Positions 1 through 5,107 of a DNA stretch of 12,087 nucleotides are shown here, in pieces (the stretch's first letter is position 1; each line of letters opens with the position of its first letter). This DNA comes from an uncultured Roseburia sp. (GTDB lineage: Bacteria; Bacillota; Clostridia; Lachnospirales; Lachnospiraceae). Made by a program: the position numbers and the translations under genes. The stretch spans positions 1 through 12,087 of the forward strand of contig CANDFU010000021.1 of the NCBI GenBank assembly GCA_947384095.1, read 5' to 3'. Under the pieces are notes generated by a model. The model ran no database searches. It was not told the origin of the DNA and saw only the letters and a program-made list of their open reading frames with translations.

Positions 1-45
1 GATGACGAGAGGTGACTGGAGTTCAGACGTGTGCTCTTCCGATCT
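1..45. other. Illumina adapter remnant (P7 end, index, Read 2 primer site)
   Basis: Bases 12-45 match the Illumina TruSeq Read 2/index adapter exactly as I know it (starts GTGACTGGAGTTCAG, ends GCTCTTCCGATCT). Bases 1-3 (GAT) fit the last bases of the P7 flow-cell oligo, and bases 4-11 (GACGAGAG) sit where an 8-base i7 index belongs. This is library-construction sequence left on a contig end, not biology. An open frame starting with GTG at 31 and reading MLFRS before the rubredoxin is an artefact of it. Confidence 0.97.
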
Positions 46-243
46 ATGAAACGTCCGGCGCCTCCGAAACCCGAACCCATCGGCAAGAGCTATGTCTGCA
101 GCGGCTGCGGTTATGTGTACGATCCGGATCTCGGCGACGAGGACGGGGAGGTTATGCCGGGAACGCTGTTTGAGAAGCTTCCGGAAGAGTGGGTATGCCC
201 GGAGTGCGGGGAAGACAAAGAGCAGTTTATTGAAGAAGCCTAA
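46..243 (+). CDS. Rubredoxin (5' end abuts adapter; start uncertain)
   Basis: Small cytoplasmic iron-sulfur electron carrier with one Fe held by four cysteines. From the ATG at 46 it is 65 residues, with the two knuckles at C18-x-x-C21 ([10 protein letters not shown]) and C51-x-x-C54 (CPECG). The spacing of 33 between the knuckles and the conserved GYVYDP, PGT and WVCP stretches are typical. It carries about 13 extra proline- and lysine-rich residues ([14 protein letters not shown]) before the usual rubredoxin start, so it is longer than the usual 52-55 residues. Because the ATG is the first genomic base after the adapter, neither a ribosome binding site nor upstream coding sequence can be seen; this could be the C-terminal rubredoxin domain of a longer protein. 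The flavodiiron gene starts 13 bases downstream, and rubredoxin is the usual electron donor to that enzyme. Confidence 0.93.
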   Translation: MKRPAPPKPEPIGKSYVCSGCGYVYDPDLGDEDGEVMPGTLFEKLPEEWVCPECGEDKEQFIEEA

Positions 244-256
244 AGGAGGATGAGCC

Positions 257-1480
257 ATGTATTGTGTGAGAAATGTAACGGAAGATTTGTACTGGATCGG
301 TGCGAATGACCGCCGTCTGGCTTTATTTGAGAATATCCATCCGATTCCGAGGGGAGTTTCTTATAATGCCTATGTGCTGACAGATGAAAAGACGGTTCTT
401 TTTGACACGGCTGACTGGTCCGCCTGCCGCCAGTTCCTGGAGAACCTTGAGCACGTTCTCGACGGGCGCGATCTTGACTATATGGTGATCAACCATATGG
501 AGCCGGATCACGGGGCCTCCCTGGAGGAAGTATTGCTGCGTTATCCGGGTGTGACGGTGATCAGCACGCAGAAGGCTTTTATGCTGATGCGGCAGTTTGG
601 CTTTCACATTGACGGGCATACGCTCGACGAGGTGCGGGAAGGCGACACGCGCTGCTTTGGCGCGCATACCGTGACGTTTGTCGCGGCTCCCATGGTGCAC
701 TGGCCGGAAGCGATGGTGACATTTGACGTGACGAACGGAGTGCTGTTTGCGGCGGATGCCTTTGGCTCGTTTGGCGCGCTGGACGGAAAGCTGTTCAACG
801 ATGAGGTCAATTTTGACAGGGACTGGATCGACGATGCGAGAAGGTACTATACCAATATTGTAGGGAAGTATGGCCCGCACGTGCAGCTTCTTTTGAAAAA
901 AGCAGGGGCGATTGTCGATAAGATCAAATATATCTGCCCGCTCCACGGGCCGGTATGGCGCAATGATTTTGGTTATCTGATTGACAAATATCAGCACTGG
1001 AGTACATATGAGCCGGAAGAAAAAGGCGTTCTGATTGCATACGCTTCGATGTACGGCAACACCGAGGCGGCGGCAAATGCGCTGGCGGCAAAGCTCTGCG
1101 AAAAGGGGATGACGAACGTTGTGGTGTATGATGTTTCCAATACGCATGTCTCCTATCTGATTTCCGAGACGTTCCGGCTGAGCCATGTGGTACTGGCCAG
1201 CGTGACTTATAACCTTGGCATTTACCCGGTGATGCATAATTACCTGATGGATATGAAGGCCCTGAATCTGCAGAAGAGGACGTTTGCCATCATAGAGAAC
1301 GGCTCCTGGGCGTGCAAATCCGGCGATCTGATGGAGAAGTTTATCCAGGAAGAGCTTAAAGACATGACAGTGCTGGGCGGCAGGCTTTCGCTTGCGTCGT
1401 CGTTACAGGCGGAAAAAGCGGGCGAGCTCGACGCACTGGCGGATGCGGTTCTTGCGTCTATGGCGGAGGAGAAAAAATAA
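257..1480 (+). CDS. fprA: Flavodiiron protein (A-type flavoprotein, O2/NO reductase)
   Basis: Cytoplasmic enzyme reducing O2 to water and/or NO to N2O, protecting anaerobes; electrons come from rubredoxin. At 407 residues it is the usual class A length. The N-terminal metallo-beta-lactamase-like domain (about 1-250) has the full diiron ligand set: H80-x-E82-x-D84-H85 (NHMEPDHG), H148, D167 and H230 (CPLHGP). A flavodoxin-like domain (about 256-405) carries the FMN phosphate loop ASMYGNTE at 263-270. AGGAGG at 244-249 lies 7 bases before the ATG, which starts 13 bases after the rubredoxin stop, indicating one transcript. No C-terminal rubredoxin or flavin reductase fusion is present, consistent with the separate rubredoxin gene. 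Which gas is preferred cannot be told from sequence. Confidence 0.95.
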   Translation: MYCVRNVTEDLYWIGANDRRLALFENIHPIPRGVSYNAYVLTDEKTVLFDTADWSACRQFLENLEHVLDGRDLDYMVINHMEPDHGASLEEVLLRYPGVTVISTQKAFMLMRQFGFHIDGHTLDEVREGDTRCFGAHTVTFVAAPMVHWPEAMVTFDVTNGVLFAADAFGSFGALDGKLFNDEVNFDRDWIDDARRYYTNIVGKYGPHVQLLLKKAGAIVDKIKYICPLHGPVWRNDFGYLIDKYQHWSTYEPEEKGVLIAYASMYGNTEAAANALAAKLCEKGMTNVVVYDVSNTHVSYLISETFRLSHVVLASVTYNLGIYPVMHNYLMDMKALNLQKRTFAIIENGSWACKSGDLMEKFIQEELKDMTVLGGRLSLASSLQAEKAGELDALADAVLASMAEEKK

Positions 1481-1483
1481 AGG

Positions 1484-2047
1484 ATGGACGGCGTGAAATA
1501 TGAGCCGGCGGATATTGTGGTATATCTGCCGGACGCGGGGCCGGTTCTGAAGGAAAAAGCGCTTATAGCGTATGAAGAAGCGACCGGGAAAATCGTGGCA
1601 TACGGCGCCGGGGCGGAGCGGCTGATCGGCAGCTCCCCGGAAGTTACGGTAGTCTCTCCCCTGCGGCGCGGCGTGATCGCGGACTATCGGGCAGCGCAGG
1701 CGCTGATTTCGCACCTGCTTTATGCGGCCTGGGGGAAAAAAACACTGTTAAAACCGTCGGTTGTCGTCTGTGTGCCAGGGGGGATTACGGAAGTGGAAAA
1801 GAAAGCGCTGGAGGATGCCATGTACCAGTCCCGAGCGAAGGATGTGACGTTTTCCGATATTCCTGTGAAACAGTTTGTGGAAGAAATGCCGGAAAAGTTT
1901 CCGGAACGATACCGCAGGCGCAGAATCGTTTTCGGCATTACGAAGGAAGAGCCGGAACGTTATATAGCAGAGGAACTGCAGGAAATCCTGCGGTTTGCAG
2001 AAGAAAATAAGATTTCCGCGGAAAGGGTTGCGGAACTGCTGGGATAG
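1484..2047 (+). CDS. Orphan MreB-like N-terminal domain protein
   Basis: A 187-residue protein resembling only the first half of the bacterial actin MreB/Mbl. The middle matches clearly: TGKIVAYGAGAERLIG (34-49), PLRRGVIADYRAAQALI (59-75, compare MreB RPLKDGVIADF) and VVVCVPGGITEVEKKALEDA (93-112). The usual phosphate-1 loop DLGTANT is replaced by EPADIVVY near residues 7-14. The chain ends soon after the region equal to MreB's EEPMAAA, so the DIGGGT phosphate-2 loop and subdomain II are missing; a charged helical tail (about 155-187) replaces them. ATP binding and filament formation as in MreB are therefore unlikely. It starts 3 bases after fprA and ends at a strong hairpin. GGAGG at 1465-1469 is rather far (14 bases) from the ATG; GTG at 1493 is an alternative start. 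No frameshifted continuation is visible before the hairpin, so it looks like a real short gene. Function unknown. Confidence 0.8.
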   Translation: MDGVKYEPADIVVYLPDAGPVLKEKALIAYEEATGKIVAYGAGAERLIGSSPEVTVVSPLRRGVIADYRAAQALISHLLYAAWGKKTLLKPSVVVCVPGGITEVEKKALEDAMYQSRAKDVTFSDIPVKQFVEEMPEKFPERYRRRRIVFGITKEEPERYIAEELQEILRFAEENKISAERVAELLG

Positions 2048-2060
2048 GACGGATGTAAAT

Positions 2061-2100
2061 CAGGGGCTGATGCACGAAACAAAATGTGCATCAGCCCTTG
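2061..2100 (+). terminator. Hairpin terminator after the rubredoxin-fprA unit
   Basis: A 15-base-pair stem (2061-2075 with 2086-2100) with one G-U pair and a 10-base A-rich loop lies 13 bases after the stop codon. The core GGGCTGATGCAC / GTGCATCAGCCC is perfect. The T tract after it is poor (TTGTGCAATT), so termination may be incomplete, but the position at the end of the gene cluster and directly before the next promoter supports the role. Confidence 0.7.
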
Positions 2101-2112
2101 TGCAATTACCTG

Positions 2113-2142
2113 TTGCAGTCCGGCCGTTTTTCCTGCTATAAT
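2113..2142 (+). promoter_or_regulatory. Extended -10 sigma-A-type promoter for the lipoprotein gene
   Basis: TTGCAG at 2113-2118 and a perfect TATAAT at 2137-2142 are separated by 18 bases. A TG one base upstream of the -10 (TGCTATAAT, 2134-2142) makes it an extended -10. Transcription would begin near 2149, about 45 bases before the start codon. Confidence 0.75.
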
Positions 2143-2192
2143 AGGAAAGGCATATGTGCCGGGATAAAATTTATACAAAAAGGAGAAACAAA

Positions 2193-2771
2193 ATGAAAAT
2201 GGATTTTGTGAAAAAAGCGGCTGCCGCGGCGATGGCCCTGGTCTTATGTCTTTCGATGGCAGCCTGCGGAGCCGGGGGAAAAGACAAGGCGTATCCGGTG
2301 AGCGTGGACGGGACGGAAATCATTGTGGGCGAGACGACCATGGGCGCGCTCTATGACGCGGGTTATACGATTGTGGCATACGGGGGAAGCGAATCGATGG
2401 AAATTGATGCCACGGAACAGCTGGAGGCGGACAGCTACTACAGTCAGGTTTTCGCCAAAAAAGGGGATGAGAATCTGGTAATGCTGGCTGTCGTCACGGA
2501 AAAAAACGCGATTCCCATATCGGAGGCGGTGATCGCCGACGTGGAGTTTTTCAGTGAAGAAGGACTCGCGAAGGCTTCGTTTGACGGCGTGGCCCTTGCC
2601 GATCTGAGTCTTGACACGCTCAAAGAACACGTTTCCGGCATATCTGTGGATGAGGAAGCGGGGCTTGCGAGCATGGCGGGGAATAATTATACTCTTTTTG
2701 TCTATTTTGAGAACGGAAAGGTTACTTCGCTGGAAATGAAAAAGAATTACGACGTGGATTATAGTTCATAG
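2193..2771 (+). CDS. Putative lipoprotein with two similar segments, function unknown
   Basis: A 192-residue protein with a classic lipoprotein signal: basic start (KMDFVKK), hydrophobic stretch 9-22, and lipobox SMAAC with the lipidated cysteine at C25. After signal peptidase II cleavage it would sit on the outer face of the membrane. I do not recognise the family. The mature part seems to contain two related segments: VSVDGTEIIVGETTMGALYD (36-55) and ASFDGVALADLSLDTLKEHV (128-147), each VDG-strand-T/S-x-x-x-L, which suggests a small duplicated alpha/beta fold. The composition is acidic and there is only the one cysteine after the signal. The ATG at 2193 is chosen because AAGGAG at 2180-2185 lies 7 bases upstream; an in-frame ATG at 2154 would put a charged leader before the signal and lacks a site. 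It is flanked by its own promoter and a hairpin, so probably expressed alone. Confidence 0.88.
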   Translation: MKMDFVKKAAAAAMALVLCLSMAACGAGGKDKAYPVSVDGTEIIVGETTMGALYDAGYTIVAYGGSESMEIDATEQLEADSYYSQVFAKKGDENLVMLAVVTEKNAIPISEAVIADVEFFSEEGLAKASFDGVALADLSLDTLKEHVSGISVDEEAGLASMAGNNYTLFVYFENGKVTSLEMKKNYDVDYSS

Positions 2772-2796
2772 GGAAACAGGGCAGAAGTTTCATTCA

Positions 2797-2822
2797 GACG
2801 GCGTGGCGTATGCCACGCCGTC
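2797..2822 (+). terminator. GC-rich hairpin after the lipoprotein gene
   Basis: A perfect 11-base-pair stem, GACGGCGTGGC (2797-2807) and GCCACGCCGTC (2812-2822), with a GTAT loop, lies 25 bases after the stop codon. No T tract follows, so intrinsic termination is uncertain. Further inverted-repeat arms exist outside it: GGGAA at 2771-2775 with TTCCC at 2837-2841, and GCAGA at 2781-2785 with TCTGC at 2827-2831. Confidence 0.5.
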
Positions 2823-2885
2823 CGTGTCTGCGGGAGTTCCCGGCATATAAAATTCTGTCAGGGGAGACTGTGTATCCGGTAATCA

Positions 2886-2914
2886 TTGAAAGTTTTTTTG
2901 ATTTGTGTTAAAGT
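2886..2914 (+). promoter_or_regulatory. Probable promoter for the HAD-DHH gene pair
   Basis: TTGAAA at 2886-2891 and TAAAGT at 2909-2914 are separated by 17 bases in a T-rich spacer. The -35 differs from consensus by one base; the -10 matches at 4 of 6. The position, 48 bases before the chosen start codon, fits. Confidence 0.5.
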
Positions 2915-2962
2915 AAGAAACAGATTGCAGAGGTGCGGATAAAAAAGGGCATGGAGGAAAGA

Positions 2963-3610
2963 ATGAAACAGGGAATTATATTTGATATGGACGGAACGCT
3001 CTGGGATTCGGCGGAGAATGTTGCCAGGTCATGGAATCTTGCCATCGGGGAATCCGGCCTGTGTCGAAAGACATTGACCGGGGCGGATATTCAGAATGTC
3101 ATGGGAAAGACGATGGATGTGATTGCGGATCTTCTGTTTCCGGAACTGGATGAAGCGGAAAAGGGAACGCTGCTGGAACGCTGCTGTGAGAGAGAAAACG
3201 ATTATCTGCGCATGCATGGAGGGGAGCTTTACAAAGGCGTGAGAGAGACGTTTGGGAAGCTGCGGCAGAAGGGTTACGGGATCTATATTGTCAGCAATTG
3301 TCAGAAGGGTTACATTGAGGCGTTTCTGGACTTTTACGGGTTATGGGACGAGGTTGACGATATAGAGTGTTACGGAAACAACCTGAAATCAAAGGGGGAC
3401 AATATCAGGCTTGTCGTCGAGCGAAACCGTCTTGATCAGGCTGTCTATGTGGGAGACATCCAGGGGGATTATGAGGCCAGCGTGAATGCGGGGATCGGAT
3501 TTATCCATGCCGCATACGGGTTTGGCGCGGTGGATGCGGACGTGCCCCGCATCAGAGCGCTCACGGAGCTGGCTTCATTTTCGGCTGAGGAGCTTTTCAT
3601 CCGGATTTAA
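2963..3610 (+). CDS. HAD-superfamily hydrolase (phosphoglycolate phosphatase-like)
   Basis: A 215-residue soluble phosphatase-type protein. All four HAD motifs are visible: motif I FDMDGTLWDS with nucleophile D8 and acid D10; motif II S111 in IVSNCQKG; motif III lysine at K142 or K144; motif IV GDIQGD (164-169) with Mg2+-binding acids. A helical cap lies between motif I and about residue 90, placing it among the small C1-cap phosphatases (Gph/PgmB-like). The true substrate cannot be named from sequence; small phosphate esters are usual. The ATG at 2963 is preferred over the upstream GTG at 2933 because GGAGG at 2953-2957 lies 5 bases before it and the DMDGT motif then begins at the usual distance from the N terminus. 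It is followed after 32 bases by a DHH phosphoesterase, probably on the same transcript. Confidence 0.92.
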   Translation: MKQGIIFDMDGTLWDSAENVARSWNLAIGESGLCRKTLTGADIQNVMGKTMDVIADLLFPELDEAEKGTLLERCCERENDYLRMHGGELYKGVRETFGKLRQKGYGIYIVSNCQKGYIEAFLDFYGLWDEVDDIECYGNNLKSKGDNIRLVVERNRLDQAVYVGDIQGDYEASVNAGIGFIHAAYGFGAVDADVPRIRALTELASFSAEELFIRI

Positions 3611-3642
3611 GCTGCAGCCGGGCTGCGGCATGGAGGAATGAT

Positions 3643-4626
3643 ATGACAAAGTTTGACGAGTTGTTAGGGAAAATAAACAGGGAACATGTCTATGTCCAGA
3701 CGCACAATTTCCCGGATCCGGATGCGATCGCCAGTGCTTTTGGGATGCAGCGTCTTCTGGCACAGCGGGGGATACGATCCACCATCTGTTATAAAGGCAA
3801 AATTGATCGCTACAGCACCCAGAAAATGCGGGAGCTGATGGAGATTGAATGTCTGAATGTAGAGGATCTGGAAGCGATCCTGACGAGTGAGGACGAGGTG
3901 ATCCTGGTGGACGCCCAGAAGGGAAATTCCAATATCATCAATATAAACGGCGACGAGATTATCTGCATCGATCATCATCCCAGGAACGACAAGTATGAAT
4001 ACCGCTTTACGGATATCCGGCCGGACGTCGGGGCGTGCTCGACGATCATCGCCCATTATTTTTTTGAAAATGAGATACCGATGGACAAGCAGATTGCGAC
4101 GGCGCTGACTTATGCGATACGGATTGACACGAACAATCTTTCGCGCGGTGTTTCAAAGCTCGATCTGGAGATGATCTGCCGGATGTATGATGAGTGTGAT
4201 TATGAAGTCATCCATATGCTTGAAAACAGCAATCTGTGTTTTGAGGATCTGGTGGCGTATTCCAAGGCGATTTCCAGCATCGAAGTGTATGATAATATCA
4301 GTTTTGCCGATACAGGGGAGGACTGTCCCGTGATCGCAAGCATTTCCGATTTTATGCTTGCGCTCAAGGAGGTTTCGTTTTCGGTCGTCTATTCGAGGTG
4401 GGACGGCGGAATCAAGCTGTCGGTGCGCAGCGAGAAGAGTACGCTCGACGCAGGAAAAATCGTCAGCGCATCGCTTGCCGGCATCGGAAACGGTGGCGGC
4501 CATGCCGCGATGGCGGGCGGATTTGTGCCTTTTTCGGGGAATGAGCAGGAGGCCGTGATTCTTATGGATCAGATCAAAGAGCGGTTTGTCAATGTGATCA
4601 GCACCTGGAAGGGCGGTAAAGGGTGA
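3643..4626 (+). CDS. DHH/DHHA1 family phosphoesterase (NrnA-like)
   Basis: A 327-residue cytoplasmic phosphoesterase. The N-terminal DHH domain has motif I HNFPDPDAIAS (H21, D25, D27), motif II D90 in ILVDAQ, motif III D110-H111-H112, and D162 in RIDT, which together bind two Mn2+ ions. The C-terminal DHHA1 domain carries the substrate loop GNGGGHAAMAGG (282-293). Length and layout fit the NrnA-type oligoribonuclease/pAp phosphatase group, which degrades short RNAs or 3'-phosphoadenosine 5'-phosphate. However, motif IV reads RIDTNNLSRG rather than the TDTGxF-type I expect for NrnA, so substrate assignment is tentative. No membrane, PAS or CBS domain is present, which argues against GdpP or PpaC. 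GGAGG at 3632-3636 lies 6 bases before the ATG. It sits 32 bases after the HAD gene; no terminator separates it from the following T-box promoter. Confidence 0.88.
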   Translation: MTKFDELLGKINREHVYVQTHNFPDPDAIASAFGMQRLLAQRGIRSTICYKGKIDRYSTQKMRELMEIECLNVEDLEAILTSEDEVILVDAQKGNSNIININGDEIICIDHHPRNDKYEYRFTDIRPDVGACSTIIAHYFFENEIPMDKQIATALTYAIRIDTNNLSRGVSKLDLEMICRMYDECDYEVIHMLENSNLCFEDLVAYSKAISSIEVYDNISFADTGEDCPVIASISDFMLALKEVSFSVVYSRWDGGIKLSVRSEKSTLDAGKIVSASLAGIGNGGGHAAMAGGFVPFSGNEQEAVILMDQIKERFVNVISTWKGGKG

Positions 4627-4645
4627 AGAAATGTGCGCCAATAAC

Positions 4646-4674
4646 TTGACAACTTTTTAATATGCTTATATACT
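4646..4674 (+). promoter_or_regulatory. Near-consensus promoter for the T-box-ileS transcript
   Basis: A perfect TTGACA (4646-4651), a 17-base spacer, and TATACT (4669-4674, 5 of 6). Transcription would begin near 4681, just before the T-box leader. This is the strongest promoter by sequence in the window and lies only 20 bases after the DHH gene stop. Confidence 0.85.
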
Positions 4675-4680
4675 AAGTCG

Positions 4681-4983
4681 TGTTCAAAGCTCCAGCAATA
4701 TGATTGACAAAAAAGGCAGTGACGAAGACAGTAGTTTACGGGAGAAAATAACAGAGAGCCGGAAATGGTGGAAGCCGGTATGAGTAGTCTGTAGATGAAT
4801 ATCACTTCCAAGCCGCAGTTCTGAAAGGACGGCCCGGAGCCGGCGGAGTAGGGACTGACGTTTTTTCCACGTTACAGGGAACGGGTATCATTTTTCTGCC
4901 ATGCAGAAGAATTGTACATTTGTATATAGGTGGTGAAACGGTGGAAGGCTCTCGTCCTATTTACAGGATGAAGAGCCTTTTTG
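4681..4983 (+). promoter_or_regulatory. T-box riboswitch, isoleucine-specific, controlling ileS
   Basis: This leader binds uncharged tRNA-Ile to allow read-through into ileS. Stem I landmarks appear in order: the kink-turn region GTGACGAAGACAGTAG (4719-4734) and the distal AGAGAGCCGG (4752-4761) with its partner GAAGCCGGT (4771-4779). A specifier-loop stretch GAATATCAC (4797-4805) gives ATC, an isoleucine codon, at 4801-4803, followed by a purine. Near the 3' end ATAGG (4926-4930) pairs with CCTAT (4956-4960), and ACG (4938-4940) with CGT (4953-4955), framing a bulge TGGTGAA (4931-4937). Its TGGT matches the ACCA end of tRNA-Ile. This antiterminator competes with the terminator at 4945-4982. 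The bulge ends in GAA where the family consensus is ACC. The layout, specifier and downstream gene agree. Confidence 0.92.
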
Positions 4984-5081
4984 TCATTATATGAGATCCG
5001 GGTGTCAGAAGCATCTGGTCTTATATGATAAAAACCTTCCGGGCGGGTCCGCCGCAGACGGAGAATCCTGCCATGCAGGAT
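4894..5081 (+). repeat. Two copies of a CTGCCATGCAG hairpin in the ileS leader
   Basis: The 11-base sequence CTGCCATGCAG occurs at 4896-4906 and again at 5068-5078. Each copy forms a small hairpin with a CAT loop: TTCTGC/GCAGAA (4894-4908) and ATCCTGC/GCAGGAT (5065-5081). The first lies where T-box Stem III is expected, between the Stem I/II region and the antiterminator. The second lies 15 bases before the ileS ribosome binding site, in a 124-base stretch between terminator and gene in which I see no other feature. Confidence 0.6.
4945..4982 (+). terminator. T-box-controlled intrinsic terminator
   Basis: AAGGCTCT (4945-4952) pairs with AGAGCCTT (4972-4979) and CGTCCT (4953-4958) with AGGATG (4965-4970, one G-U), leaving A4971 bulged and a 6-base loop. 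The T run covers 4978-4982. The left arm shares CGT and CCT with the antiterminator, so the two folds exclude each other. It may also stop read-through from the HAD-DHH unit upstream. Confidence 0.88.
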
Positions 5082-5107
5082 GCACTATATCATTTTGGAG
5101 GTAAGGG

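Noticed and set aside
31..45. GTG start at 31 extending rubredoxin by MLFRS
   Set aside because: These codons are adapter sequence, not genome.
323..1237. Long reverse-strand open frame of 304 codons inside fprA
   Set aside because: It is fully antisense to a well-supported flavodiiron gene, shows no recognisable motif, and its composition (rich in H, R, I and V) is typical of a shadow of codon bias.
2154..2192. Upstream ATG giving a 13-residue longer lipoprotein
   Set aside because: No ribosome binding site, and it would place a charged leader before the signal peptide; ATG at 2193 has AAGGAG at the right distance.
4704..4709. Second TTGACA downstream of the T-box promoter
   Set aside because: No -10 element lies 16-18 bases further on; the spot is the 5' part of the T-box leader, where kink-turn sequences follow.
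4569..4811. Reverse-strand 80-codon open frame across the T-box promoter and leader
   Set aside because: It overlaps a clear promoter and structured RNA on the other strand and has no family signature or ribosome binding site.
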